From the NCBI GenBank assembly GCA_020883125.1, contig JAHREW010000002.1:1-57480 (forward strand): a stretch of 57,480 nucleotides of DNA, given 5' to 3'. How positions within the stretch are numbered: position 1 is the stretch's first letter; each line of letters begins with the position of its first letter. Of the stretch, positions 8,534 through 17,788 are shown piece by piece. Under the pieces are notes generated by a model that saw only the letters and a program-made list of their open reading frames with translations, was not told the origin of the DNA and did no database searches. A program made the position numbers and the translations under genes. Origin of the DNA: Microcoleus sp. CAWBG506 (lineage in GTDB: Bacteria; Cyanobacteriota; Cyanobacteriia; Cyanobacteriales; Microcoleaceae).

Positions 8534-9427
8534 ATGCAGCAATTGACATCTCCAGCCATTGAACAAAACATCCCCCAGCGCACAAAAACCTCGATTATGG
8601 TAATCGGGGGAGCCGAAGACAAAGTTCACGGCCGCGAGATTCTGAACACATTTTTTCACCGTTCTGGGGGTACAGAGGCGCGGCTGGCGATCGTTCCCTC
8701 AGCTTCGCGAGATCCAGAAGGGATTAGCAACCGCTACCGCACCATCTTTGACGAAATGGGTGTCAGTGCTGTCAAAGTAGTTGACATCCGCGAACGCCAA
8801 CAGGCAGAAAACCCTGTGTGGAAGGATTACTTAGAAGACTGTACGGGCGTATTTATCACCGGTGGCGACCAACTGCGGCTGTGCGGGTTGCTGGCGGACA
8901 CACCCGTAATGGACAAAATCCGCAAAGAAGCCAGAGAAGGCAAAATTACCCTAGCTGGAACCAGTGCTGGGGCTGCGGTGATGGGCTATCACATGATTGC
9001 AGGCGGCGGCAGTGGCGCTTCTCCCAATCGCTCTTTAGTAGATTTGGCAAACGGTCTGGACATTATACCGGAAGTGATTGTAGATCAGCATTTTCACAAC
9101 CGAAATCGCATGGCTCGCTTGCTGTCGGCGATTTCCTCCCACCCGGATCTGCTGGCTCTAGGTATTGACGAAGACACCTGCGCCCTCTTTGAAGGAGACG
9201 ACACGATTAAAATTCTCGGTAAAGGAACTGTGACTATTGTCGATTCTAGGGAAATGCTTTACACCAACGAGCCTCACGTAGGAGCGACAGAACCTTTGAG
9301 TCTGTTCAATCTGCGCATGCACGTACTCTGCCACGGAGATTGTTACAATATTGCCCTAGGCAAAGCGATGTCCTCCTCCGCCTGTTCCGAGTCTGGGTGG
9401 CCTCCTGAATGTCGCACCTCGAACTAA
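8534..9427 (+). CDS. cphB: CphB: cyanophycinase
   Basis: 297 aa. It is a cytoplasmic serine exopeptidase (peptidase family S51) that cleaves cyanophycin, a polymer of Asp with Arg side chains, into beta-Asp-Arg dipeptides. Family marks are IMVIGGAEDKVHGREIL (~22-38), the nucleophile in GTSAGAAVMGYH (~143-154), and VDQHFHNRNRMARLL (~180-194). The start is supported by GAGGAAG about 9 nt upstream. It precedes cphA on the same strand but is separated by ~800 bp, so the two are probably transcribed separately or from an additional promoter before cphA. The length is usual and all key residues are in place. Confidence 0.96.
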   Translation: MQQLTSPAIEQNIPQRTKTSIMVIGGAEDKVHGREILNTFFHRSGGTEARLAIVPSASRDPEGISNRYRTIFDEMGVSAVKVVDIRERQQAENPVWKDYLEDCTGVFITGGDQLRLCGLLADTPVMDKIRKEAREGKITLAGTSAGAAVMGYHMIAGGGSGASPNRSLVDLANGLDIIPEVIVDQHFHNRNRMARLLSAISSHPDLLALGIDEDTCALFEGDDTIKILGKGTVTIVDSREMLYTNEPHVGATEPLSLFNLRMHVLCHGDCYNIALGKAMSSSACSESGWPPECRTSN

Positions 9428-10083
9428 GACACCAAATAATAGTTATCCCCCCTCGTCAATCATGAATTAGTAGCCAAAGATTGAGGACGGAGGATAAGCT
9501 ATTGGAACATCAGAAACCCACGCCAGATTGCCCGATCGCCCGATCGATGTGGATATCCCGATCTCACAGGTAAAATCTCCAATTCCGTGGGCAGTAACTG
9601 AAAAATTAGTACAAAAATGTTCGTAGCGAACAGTTTATCGGAGACTATGGCTTGAAATTGAATAAATGATCCAATAAAGTCAAAGATACATTGCAATAGG
9701 AATGTGAACTTCGTGGTCAGCATCTTACAAAAATTGAGGAAAACTCAACTCCTCGACGGCATTTTTGGCAAGGGTAATTGTCTGCCAGTGTTCAGCAAGC
9801 AGTCCCATGACGGGAAACCTTCGGAAACAAAAATTCAGGGTGGATTCGCTCGCACCGCCAAAATTTGTTTAATTAATGCCGATTGTAACTGCCCCGCGAA
9901 GCTCATCCTCTCACTGCAAGACTCAGCAGCCACAAACTCAGTGGGAATCACCATCAGGAGTTAGTAGCGGCGAAGACAGAAGGTTTGGAAAAATTAAACA
10001 GGTTGGCGATGGCTACCAAAAAGTTTTTTTTCAATAATTCTTGTATCTTGAAACAGGGAATTTAAACTATCAGATTTCCGCCT
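9428..10083. other. Long cphB-cphA spacer without a recognised gene
   Basis: About 650 bp. An 86-codon frame at 9704-9964 and a 74-codon frame on the other strand were examined. Neither shows a ribosome-binding site or protein-like composition, so neither is called. The spacer contains several short CGATCG and CCCGATCG repeats (~9532-9565) and probably the cphA promoter. Confidence 0.4.
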
Positions 10084-10193
10084 AGAAACTAGCAAAAAGT
10101 TGACCCAAAAGGCTCAGGGGCTAGATATAAAGTTTCTCTCCTACAAATCCAGTCGAGTCACGGCGATGAAAAACCCCTGAGTCGTTTTTCATC
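10084..10193 (+). promoter_or_regulatory. Candidate structured cphA leader with kissing hairpins
   Basis: Two hairpins can be drawn in the cphA 5' leader. Hairpin 1: 10084-10093 (AGAAACTAGC) pairs with 10120-10124 and 10133-10137. Hairpin 2: 10165-10173 (GATGAAAAA) pairs perfectly with 10185-10193 (TTTTTCATC). Loop 2 (CCCCTGAGTC, 10174-10183) is complementary to 10111-10120 (GGCTCAGGGG) in loop 1 over 10 positions, counting one G-T wobble. The ribosome-binding site of cphA (GAGG, ~10228) follows 35 nt later. No T tract follows hairpin 2, so it is not a classical terminator. The structure comes from eye inspection of one sequence only. Confidence 0.4.
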
Positions 10194-10236
10194 CCCCAAC
10201 TCAAAGTTTAGGCTTTCCAAACATCTACGAGGCTTT

Positions 10237-12948
10237 ATGAAAATACTAAAAATCCAGACCTTGCGCGGCCCTAATTATTGGAGTATCCGACGCCAAAAAC
10301 TGATCGTCATGCGTCTAGATTTAGAAGATTTAGCCGACAAAACCACAGCTCAAATTCCGGGATTCTACGAGGGCTTACTGGCGGTGCTGCCGAGTTTGTA
10401 TGAGCATTTTTGTTCCCCAGGTCGTCAGGGAGGCTTCCTGCAACGTGTGAAAGAAGGCACGATGATGGGACACGTCATCGAACACGTCGCGCTAGAACTT
10501 CAGGAAATGGCAGGGATGCCTGCGGGATTCGGTCGCACCCGCGAGACTTCGACCCCAGGCATTTACCAAGTGGTACTTGAGTATCAAAACGAACAAGCAG
10601 GTCGCTACGCGGCAAGGGCTGGAGTCCGCTTGTGCCAGAGCATTGTCAGTACCGGCACTTACTCACCTACAGAGTTGGCCCAAGATTTAAGAGACCTCGC
10701 AGATTTTGCAGCGTCGGCGGCCTTGGGACCGAGTACCGAAACACTGGTCAAGGAAGCGGAAGCTCGTGGCATTCCCTGGATGCAATTGAGTGCGAGGTTT
10801 ATGATCCAGTTAGGTTACGGGGTTCATCAAAAGCGGATTCAAGCCACTTTGAGCAACCGCACGGGAGTTTTGGGAGTAGAACTAGCCTGCGACAAGGAAG
10901 GTACTAAAAATATCCTGGGTAGTGCCGGTGTGCCGGTGCCCAGAGGTACGGTAATTCACTATTTAGATGAACTCGAAAGTGCGATCGAAGAAGTGGGCGG
11001 CTATCCCATTGTGATTAAACCCCTAGACGGCAATCACGGACGGGGCATCACCATCGACATCAATTCCTGGGAAGTAGCAGAAGAAGCCTACGACCTCGCC
11101 AGCGCCGCCTCAAAAACCAAAAGCATCATTATTGAACGCTATTACACAGGTCGAGACCACAGAGTATTGGTAGTCAACGGTCAAGTCGTAGCCGTAGCAG
11201 AACGAGTCCCCGCTAACGTTGTGGGTAATGGCAAAAAGACCGTAGAACAGTTAATTGAAGAAGTCAACAGTGACCCGCAGCGGGGAGACGGACACGACAA
11301 TGTTCTCACCCGGATTACGATCGATAAATTGTCTTTAGATTTGCTGCAAAAACAAGGCTACAGCCTCGACTCCGTAGTACCAGGGGGGAAAAGAGTATTT
11401 TTGCGCGCGACAGCCAACCTTAGTACCGGGGGAATTGCAGTCGATCGCACCGACGAAATCCACCCCGAAAACGTCTGGTTATTTTCCAGAGTTGCCAAAA
11501 TTATCGGTTTGGACATCGCCGGCATTGACGTAGTAACAGACGATATTTCTGTGCCACTGCGCGATGTCAACGGAGTCATCGTCGAAGTCAATGCAGCACC
11601 GGGTTTCAGAATGCACGTCGCGCCGAGTCAGGGTTTGCCCCGCAACGTCGCCGGCGCAGTCTTCGATATGCTGTTCCCCTCGCCTCAACCCAGCCGGGTG
11701 CCAATTTTAGCGGTAACGGGAACCAATGGTAAAACGACAACTACTCGCCTGCTAGCCCACATTGTCAAGCAGACTGGTCAAATTACGGGCTACACGACTA
11801 CCGACGGCACTTACATCGGCGATTATTTGGTCAATAGCGGAGACAATACCGGCCCCCAAAGCGCTCAGTTGATTTTGTCTGACCCGACGGTAGAAGTTGC
11901 GGTGCTGGAAACAGCTAGGGGCGGAATTTTGCGATCGGGCTTGGGATTCGACCAGTGCGATGTCGGCGTCGTCTTGAACGTCGCCGCCGACCACTTAGGC
12001 ATTGGCGACATCGACACCGTGGAACAACTGGCGACCCTCAAGAGCGTGCTGGTAGAGTCGGTGATGCCCAAGGGCTATGCAGTCCTGAATGCAGACGACC
12101 CGCTAGTATCACGAATGGCGCAAAGTGTCAAGGCTCAAATTGCATATTTCTCCATGAACCCAGATAACGAACTTGTGGCAAGACATACGGCTGCGGGCGG
12201 GCTGGCTGCAATTTACGAGAATGGCTATTTGTCGATCCTGAAGGGCGATTGGACGCTGAGAATTGAGCAGGCTGTCAACGTGCCTCTGACGATGGGCGGG
12301 CGGGCACCGTTCATGATTGCCAATGCTTTGGCAGCTTGTTTGGCTGCTTTTGCCCAAGGAGTGAAAATAGAGGACATTCGATCGGCTTTGTCAAGCTTCC
12401 AGGCATCGGTAGGTCAAACTCCCGGACGGATGAACCTGTTTAATTTGGGTAAATATCACGCTTTGCTAGACTATGCGCACAACCCTCACAGCTACAAGGC
12501 TTTGGGGAGTTTCGTGCAGAATTGGGATGGAATGCGGATCGGGGTAATTGGTGCGCCCGGAGACAGGCGAGATGAGGATTTTGTCCTGTTGGGTAAACTT
12601 TCGGCCGAAATGTTCGATCGCATTATTGTGAAGGAAGATCTCGATCGGCGCGGCCGGGAACCCGGTGTGGTGGCCAAGTTAATTTGTCAGGGGATTGCAG
12701 AAGCAATTTCTGCACGAACCCCGGATCGATCTAAAGTTGAATACGAATTGATTCTCGATGAAACAATTGCTGTTAACAAAGCTTTGGATCAAGCGCCAGC
12801 AGGCAGTTTGGTAGTAATTTTACCTGAAGGTGTCACGAAAGCCTTGGCTTTAATTGAAGCCCGGAAACCGATTCAGGAATCTGTGGAAAATGTCGTTAAT
12901 GTCGATCGGCTTCAAGAGTCGCGCGATAGCTTAAAAACTTCGGTGTGA
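10237..12948 (+). CDS. cphA: CphA: cyanophycin synthetase
   Basis: 903 aa, the typical length. CphA builds the nitrogen reserve polymer cyanophycin from Asp and Arg with ATP and without ribosomes. Domain order is an N-terminal domain (1-~220), an ATP-grasp domain (~221-480; NILGSAGVPVPRG at ~225, IKPLDGNHGRGI at ~262) and a Mur-ligase-like domain (~490-880) with P-loop GTNGKTTTTRLL at ~494. ATP-grasp adds Asp to the backbone and the Mur-like domain adds Arg. The start MKILKIQTLRGPNYWS is the standard family start, preceded by GAGG 5 nt away. It is flanked by a possible structured leader and a strong hairpin terminator. cphB upstream degrades the product. Confidence 0.97.
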   Translation: MKILKIQTLRGPNYWSIRRQKLIVMRLDLEDLADKTTAQIPGFYEGLLAVLPSLYEHFCSPGRQGGFLQRVKEGTMMGHVIEHVALELQEMAGMPAGFGRTRETSTPGIYQVVLEYQNEQAGRYAARAGVRLCQSIVSTGTYSPTELAQDLRDLADFAASAALGPSTETLVKEAEARGIPWMQLSARFMIQLGYGVHQKRIQATLSNRTGVLGVELACDKEGTKNILGSAGVPVPRGTVIHYLDELESAIEEVGGYPIVIKPLDGNHGRGITIDINSWEVAEEAYDLASAASKTKSIIIERYYTGRDHRVLVVNGQVVAVAERVPANVVGNGKKTVEQLIEEVNSDPQRGDGHDNVLTRITIDKLSLDLLQKQGYSLDSVVPGGKRVFLRATANLSTGGIAVDRTDEIHPENVWLFSRVAKIIGLDIAGIDVVTDDISVPLRDVNGVIVEVNAAPGFRMHVAPSQGLPRNVAGAVFDMLFPSPQPSRVPILAVTGTNGKTTTTRLLAHIVKQTGQITGYTTTDGTYIGDYLVNSGDNTGPQSAQLILSDPTVEVAVLETARGGILRSGLGFDQCDVGVVLNVAADHLGIGDIDTVEQLATLKSVLVESVMPKGYAVLNADDPLVSRMAQSVKAQIAYFSMNPDNELVARHTAAGGLAAIYENGYLSILKGDWTLRIEQAVNVPLTMGGRAPFMIANALAACLAAFAQGVKIEDIRSALSSFQASVGQTPGRMNLFNLGKYHALLDYAHNPHSYKALGSFVQNWDGMRIGVIGAPGDRRDEDFVLLGKLSAEMFDRIIVKEDLDRRGREPGVVAKLICQGIAEAISARTPDRSKVEYELILDETIAVNKALDQAPAGSLVVILPEGVTKALALIEARKPIQESVENVVNVDRLQESRDSLKTSV

Positions 12949-12981
12949 ATCAAGGCTAAACTCTGAAGTTTGATTAAATTC

Positions 12982-13020
12982 ATAGGTTGGGTTTAATTGT
13001 GTTAAACCCAACCTATTTGT
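12982..13020 (+). terminator. cphA intrinsic terminator
   Basis: A 15-bp perfect stem (ATAGGTTGGGTTTAA, 12982-12996, with TTAAACCCAACCTAT, 13002-13016) with a 5-nt loop is followed by TTGTTTG, 34 nt after the cphA stop. Confidence 0.8.
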
Positions 13021-13083
13021 TTGAGGAGTTATAGCAATCGCCACAGCGGTGAGGACATAAATAACCTGATGAATAGAGCCTAT

Positions 13084-13229
13084 AGCCCAATACGGTTTAC
13101 TTAAGAGAGATCCCCCCTAACCCCCCTTAAAAAAGGGGGGGACAAGAATCCTCTCAAAGTCCCCCTACAACCAGGGGGATGCGAGGGGGATCTCCGGGGC
13201 ATAAATATGTTAAGTAAACGGTGTTGTGC
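13084..13229. repeat. MITE-like element with C-rich core
   Basis: An imperfect terminal inverted repeat (13092-13104 with 13210-13222, 12 of 13 matching; weaker pairing continues outward to ~13084/13229) encloses a core of CCCCCCTAACCCCCC and AGGGGGATGCGAGGGGGATC. The same core is found at 45146-45231 and in degenerate form inside the kinase gene at 24065 and 24931. The right end stops 5 nt before the hicA stop codon. Confidence 0.75.
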
Positions 13230-13234
13230 GATGC

Positions 13235-13453
13235 TCAAGAAAAACTTTGTAAATCTTCCTCAGATAGCTGAGCTATTTTCATCAAGGCTCTCAAGGTTCC
13301 AACTTTCAAATCTTGATTTCGGTGAACAGGAATTGACAAAATTTGTTCTAGTTCCGGGTTTTCATAGATATGATGACTGCCGGTAATTCTTTTCAAAACC
13401 CAACCTTTCTGCTCTACTATTTTGCAAAGTCGCTTGCCCGAAATAGATTTCAT
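13235..13453 (-). CDS. hicA: HicA-type mRNA interferase toxin
   Basis: 72 aa with a double-stranded-RNA-binding-like (YcfA/HicA) fold. The core KxxGWVLKRITGSHHIYENP (residues ~14-33) carries the catalytic His in the GSHHIY motif, and IPVHRNQDLKVGTLRALMK is the second block. HicA toxins cleave mRNA and tmRNA independently of the ribosome. Its start overlaps the stop of the HicB-like gene by 4 nt (ATGA), so it is translationally coupled as the second gene. The antitoxin-first order is the less usual arrangement for HicAB but frequent in cyanobacteria. Confidence 0.88.
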   Translation of the reverse strand: MKSISGKRLCKIVEQKGWVLKRITGSHHIYENPELEQILSIPVHRNQDLKVGTLRALMKIAQLSEEDLQSFS

Positions 13454-13653
13454 ACAGCAATTTCCACAACTAGATCTGTGGAGGCAATTGCTTCACGACT
13501 ATTAGCAACTTCGAGCCAACCGACCATCGCATCTTTTAAATTAATTATTACTTCTTCTATCGTCTCTCCTTCAGTAATGCAGCCGGGAAGCGCTGGAACT
13601 TCTGCCCAATAGCCACCTTCTTCTGCGGGATGTACGATCGCTCTAATTTTCAT
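13450..13653 (-). CDS. hicB: HicB-type antitoxin
   Basis: 67 aa from ATG at 13653 (MKIRAIVHPAEEGGYWAEVP); a TTG at 13680 would add nine residues without family character. It has the HicB partial RNase-H-like fold: EEGGYWAEVPALPGCITEGET (residues ~10-30), then a helix EEVIINLKDAMVGWLE. There is no separate C-terminal DNA-binding domain, so it is the short class. It should bind HicA and block its active site. The HicA gene overlaps its stop. Confidence 0.85.
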   Translation of the reverse strand: MKIRAIVHPAEEGGYWAEVPALPGCITEGETIEEVIINLKDAMVGWLEVANSREAIASTDLVVEIAV

Positions 13654-13796
13654 ACATTTATTGAGTGAGGTATTTTTCAAGCACTAAAGCCATAAAAACC
13701 CGGTTGCTACGCAAAATCTTCGTTATGAGCGATCGACTTTAAGGCAGAAGCTGGGTTTTTGACTCCGCCTGTATCTAAGAATATCGGCAAACATAT

Positions 13797-13847
13797 TATA
13801 GCAAATATCAATAGTAAAGCGTCCTAACCGCCTTGACGGTTGCTATA
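13797..13847. repeat. Short TATAGCAA-ended palindromic element
   Basis: 51 bp starts TATAGCAA and ends TTGCTATA, with an internal GACCGCC-like block. The right half (CCTAACCGCCTTGACGGTTGCTATA) resembles one arm of the element at 37830-37957. It is probably a deleted copy of the same family. Confidence 0.55.
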
Positions 13848-13928
13848 AAGCAAAATCGCCAATCCGAACCGCCAATCCGAACCGCTCTAACTATAGAATA
13901 ATGAAAAAGCAAGCAGCAGGTTTGAAAA

Positions 13929-16900
13929 ATGAATGAAGCCGATCGCACCAGAATCGAAACATTCATCACGCGCTGGGAAGGTTCTAGCGGTAACGAACGG
14001 GCAAACTACCAGCTATTTTTCGTGGAAATGTCCGATGCGCTGGGAGTCGATCGCCCTTTTGATAAAGGCAGAATTCCCAACGATCCCTACTGCTTTGACA
14101 AAGATGTCAAAATTTTTCACCCCAGCGGCAAGATAACTCCGGGGTTTATCGATTTTCACAAAGCCGAGCATTTTTTAATAGAGGCAAAACAGGGCGGCAC
14201 GACGGGTAAAAAAGGAACGGCAAAACGGGGAACGAATACCTATTTGCGAGAGATGGAAAAAGCCTTTGTGCAAGCAGTTGCTTATACCCGCAGTCTCAGC
14301 AGCAAGCCGCCATTTTTGTTGACTTGCGATATAGGCGACCATTTTGAATTGTGGATGGGTTTTAGCGGCGACTATGGCGGCTATGGGGCGCGGCGAGAAA
14401 TTGGATTGGTGGAGTTGCGGAAAGCCGATGTTTTCGATTTGTTTGTCGATATTTTCAGCAATCCGCAGCAGCGCAACCCGGAGAAGATTGCGGCGCGGGT
14501 GACGCGGGAAGTGGCGGCGGATTTGGCCCAGTTAGCGAAGGGAATGGAGGCGAATGTCGATCCGCAGCAAGTCGCCCAGTTTTTGATGCGCTGTATTTTT
14601 ACTATGTTTGCTGAAGATGTGGGGTTGCTGAAGGAACATCTGTTTACGCAGGCGCTGGAAACGCGATGGATTCTCAATCCGAAGATGTTTAAGCCGGAGG
14701 TAGAGGCGCTGTGGGAAGCGATGAATCAGGGGACGAGTTTTGGTTTTCATGGGAAGTTGTTGCGGTTTAATGGCGGATTGTTTGCGGATTCTGGGGCGTT
14801 TGCGTTGACAAAAGCGCAGTTGACGGTGTTGTTGCAGGCGGCGAAGCGGGATTGGTGTAATGTGGAACCGGCGATTTTTGGGACGTTGTTGGAGAGGGCG
14901 CTGGATGCGCGGGAAAGAAGTAAGTTGGGGGCGCATTATACGCCGCGATCGTATGTGGAACGCTTGGTAAAACCGGTGGTGATGGAGCCTTTGGGCGATC
15001 GCTGGATTGCGGTACAAGCGGAGGTTAAACAGTTGCTAAACGCGGGGGAAGCGGAACCGACTGCAAATCAAAGGAAAAAGGCGATCGCAGTTTTAGAGGC
15101 ATTTTTGACGGAGTTACAACAGGTGAAGATTCTCGATCCGGCGTGTGGATCGGGGAATTTTTTGTATGTGACGTTGGATTTGTTGAAGGGGTTGGAGTCG
15201 GAGGTGTTGCGGCGCTTGGAAGATGTCGCAGGATCGGCGCAGTTGCGGTTGGATATTGCTCAAATCAATCCCAGTCAATTTTTGGGGATTGAGATTAATC
15301 CTAGGGCGGCGGCGATCGCAGATTTGGTGATTTGGATTGGGTATTTGCAGTGGCATTTTCGGCGATTTGGGGATCTTCCGCCGATCGAACCTGTGTTGCG
15401 GGAGTACAACAATATTGAATGTCGGGATGCGGTGTTGGAATATGACGGGGTGGAACCGGATGTCGATGCAGCGGGGAAGGTGCGGACTCGCTGGGGCGGG
15501 CGGATGATCAAAAGTCCGGTGACAGGTGAAGATATTCCCGATCCGACAGATCAAGTAACAATTTATCGGTATTTGAATCCGAGGGCGGCTGTGTGGCCGG
15601 AGGCGGATTATATTGTGTCGAATCCGCCGTTTATTGGGAATGCGAGGATGCGGGAGATGTTGGGAGATGGATATGCAGAAGCGCTGAGGAAGGTTTATAA
15701 AGATGTGCCGGATACTGTTGATTTTGTAATGTATTGGTGGCACAAAGCAGCAGAATTGGTTCGATTGAGTCAAGTTGAACGATTTGGATTTATTACAACA
15801 AATAGTATTCATCAAGCTAGACTGCGAAGTGTAATTGAATTTCATCTTAATCACGAAAAATCAATTAAGCTGTTTCTAGCCATTCCCGATCATCCCTGGA
15901 CTGATGAAGGTGCGGCAGTCAGAATTTCAATGACTGCTGGTGAAGTTAACCATTCAAGGTTTGAACAACTTGCTCAATTGGGAACTGTGATTTCTGAGGA
16001 TGAAGCATTAACTCCTGAAGACTCGGCTGATCGAGTGAAAATTATATGGAGAAGTTTTGATAAAATTTTTAGTAACCTTCGTGCAGGTACTGATGTAACA
16101 AAAGGTAAGGTTTTACAAGCCAATGTCAATCTTGTTAGTCGTGGAGTAATGTCAGGTAGTGAAGGATTTCAAGTCGCTTCTCAAGATTTAGATTTAGTTG
16201 AAATTGATTTACTCAGACCCTATCTTAATGGTCGAGATGTTCTACATAACTCTCGAAATAAGTTAATTATAGATACAGTAGGTCTTAAAGAAAATAATTT
16301 CCTAACAAATTATCCAAAAACATATCAATATCTGTTGGAGAGAGTAAAGCCTGAACGTTTAATGAATAACGATCCAAAACTTCGTTCAGAATGGTGGCTG
16401 TATCGTAGAGCCAACACAATCCTGAGAGATGCGTTGAAGAGTCTTCAACGTTATATAGTTACTGTTGAAACTTCAAAATATCGCGTATTTATATTTCTAA
16501 CTGCTGATATTTTGCCAGATAATAAACTTGTTGCTATTGCTTTAGATGATGCTTACTTCTTGGGAGTTTTTTCTAGTCAAATTCATGTTAAATGGGCATT
16601 AGTATGTGGCGGACAGCTTGGTCCGACCCCAGTTTATGTCAAAACTAAATGCTTCGACCCCTTCCCATTCCCAGACGCAACCGACACCCAAAAACAAACC
16701 ATCCGCGAACTCGGAGAACGCCTCGACAGCCACCGCAAACGAGTCCAAGCCACTCACCCCGAAGTCACCATCACCGGGATGTACAACCTCCTCGAAAAAC
16801 TCCGCAAAGCCGAACCCCTCGACGACAAAGACAAAGCCTTCAACCAAAAAGCCCTAGTCTCCACCCTCAAACAAATCCACGACGAACTCGATACCGCCGT

Positions 16901-17345
16901 ATTTGCAGCCTATGGTTGGGAAACCACAATTACCGACGACCAAATCCTCGAAAACCTCGTCACCCTCAACGCCCAACGCGCCGAAGAAGAACGCAACGGA
17001 CAGATTCGCTGGCTGCGTCCCGACTACCAAAATCCCGGTGAAACCTACATACAACCAACTCTTGAAGGTATCACCACCGAAACCGAAACCGCCATTACTC
17101 CCACCGAACAACAACCCTTTCCCAAAACCCTGAAAGAGCAACTTTCCGCCATCCGCGACTTATTTCGCACTCAAAGCGGCGAATGGACAGCCGCCCAAGT
17201 CACCGCCCATTTCAAAGGCGCGAATCGCAAACAAAAAGTCATTCTCGACTGTTTAGAAAGCCTGGAAGATTTGGGGATTTTGCTCAGTCATGCGGAAAAT
17301 GGGATGACGTTTTGGCATTTGGCGGAAGTTGGAAAAGCTGGGTAA
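13929..17345 (+). CDS. MmeI-like bifunctional restriction endonuclease/N6-adenine methyltransferase (type IIL)
   Basis: 1138 aa. Nuclease: D75-x9-E85-x-K87 within FIDFHKAEHFLIEAKQGG has the same spacing as the MmeI D-x9-ExK site. A helical linker follows to ~390. The methyltransferase has SAM motif ILDPACGSGNFL at ~400 and catalytic motif SNPPF at ~561, of the N6-adenine gamma class. Residues ~720-900 should hold the target recognition domain. A coiled-coil/helical C-terminal part follows, plus an extra ~100 residues (PTEQQPFPKTLKEQLSAIRD on) that look like a winged helix; this makes it longer than MmeI itself. Such enzymes cut at a distance from the site and protect the host by one-strand methylation. 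GC content and codon use shift within the gene: the central part (15.7-16.6 kb) is more A/T-rich, as in exchanged recognition domains. Confidence 0.88.
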   Translation: MNEADRTRIETFITRWEGSSGNERANYQLFFVEMSDALGVDRPFDKGRIPNDPYCFDKDVKIFHPSGKITPGFIDFHKAEHFLIEAKQGGTTGKKGTAKRGTNTYLREMEKAFVQAVAYTRSLSSKPPFLLTCDIGDHFELWMGFSGDYGGYGARREIGLVELRKADVFDLFVDIFSNPQQRNPEKIAARVTREVAADLAQLAKGMEANVDPQQVAQFLMRCIFTMFAEDVGLLKEHLFTQALETRWILNPKMFKPEVEALWEAMNQGTSFGFHGKLLRFNGGLFADSGAFALTKAQLTVLLQAAKRDWCNVEPAIFGTLLERALDARERSKLGAHYTPRSYVERLVKPVVMEPLGDRWIAVQAEVKQLLNAGEAEPTANQRKKAIAVLEAFLTELQQVKILDPACGSGNFLYVTLDLLKGLESEVLRRLEDVAGSAQLRLDIAQINPSQFLGIEINPRAAAIADLVIWIGYLQWHFRRFGDLPPIEPVLREYNNIECRDAVLEYDGVEPDVDAAGKVRTRWGGRMIKSPVTGEDIPDPTDQVTIYRYLNPRAAVWPEADYIVSNPPFIGNARMREMLGDGYAEALRKVYKDVPDTVDFVMYWWHKAAELVRLSQVERFGFITTNSIHQARLRSVIEFHLNHEKSIKLFLAIPDHPWTDEGAAVRISMTAGEVNHSRFEQLAQLGTVISEDEALTPEDSADRVKIIWRSFDKIFSNLRAGTDVTKGKVLQANVNLVSRGVMSGSEGFQVASQDLDLVEIDLLRPYLNGRDVLHNSRNKLIIDTVGLKENNFLTNYPKTYQYLLERVKPERLMNNDPKLRSEWWLYRRANTILRDALKSLQRYIVTVETSKYRVFIFLTADILPDNKLVAIALDDAYFLGVFSSQIHVKWALVCGGQLGPTPVYVKTKCFDPFPFPDATDTQKQTIRELGERLDSHRKRVQATHPEVTITGMYNLLEKLRKAEPLDDKDKAFNQKALVSTLKQIHDELDTAVFAAYGWETTITDDQILENLVTLNAQRAEEERNGQIRWLRPDYQNPGETYIQPTLEGITTETETAITPTEQQPFPKTLKEQLSAIRDLFRTQSGEWTAAQVTAHFKGANRKQKVILDCLESLEDLGILLSHAENGMTFWHLAEVGKAG

Positions 17346-17362
17346 GCTTGGCTTTGCAATTG

Positions 17363-17788
17363 TTATGTCCAATCTTCCAAAACCAGTCCTGGGACTTGTG
17401 CAAAATCTTGTCGATTTCGCGTCACTAAAATTGAGTTATTAACCAAAGCAATGGACGCAATCCGCAAATCTTGTGTCCCAATTCGTATTCCCTGACGGCG
17501 CAGCCCCAAATATTGCTCGTAAGCTGACTCGGTAAAATCCAGAACGAGAAAATCGTTGAGAAATTTAACTGCCGATCTCAAACCAACATAAGCCCAAGTT
17601 AAGCGTTGCTGCTGTCCGGGTTGCGAAGCTTGACGAATTGCATTGAACCAGCCCAGAATCAATTCCTCAACATTGATGACAGTAATAGCAACATCGCTGG
17701 TATCGAGAGTTTCAAAACGTTGTAATATGAGTGGATTAGAGTGTTGCAGCAGTGTGATATGGTCGGTATCGAGAATATATTGAGTCAT
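17363..17788 (-). CDS. vapC: VapC-type PIN-domain ribonuclease toxin
   Basis: 141 aa. The PIN fold has the expected acidic residues: YILDTDH at residues 4-10 (first Asp), NVEEL near 40, and a third acidic position in GIRIGTQDLRIASIAL (~95-110), followed by LVTRNRQDFAQVPGL. VapC toxins cleave tRNA or rRNA in a Mg2+-dependent way. It overlaps the upstream DUF433 gene by 4 nt and is convergent with the MmeI-like gene, 17 nt away. Confidence 0.88.
   Translation of the reverse strand: MTQYILDTDHITLLQHSNPLILQRFETLDTSDVAITVINVEELILGWFNAIRQASQPGQQQRLTWAYVGLRSAVKFLNDFLVLDFTESAYEQYLGLRRQGIRIGTQDLRIASIALVNNSILVTRNRQDFAQVPGLVLEDWT

Noticed and set aside
9704..9964. 86-codon frame between cphB and cphA
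   Set aside because: No ribosome-binding site, no recognisable fold, composition like random sequence.
10165..10193. Intrinsic terminator before cphA
   Set aside because: The hairpin is followed by CCCC rather than a T tract, so it is treated as part of a possible leader structure.
14532..15854. Long Arg/Pro-rich frames antisense to the MmeI-like gene
   Set aside because: Opposite-strand shadows of a long coding gene; amino-acid composition is unlike real proteins.
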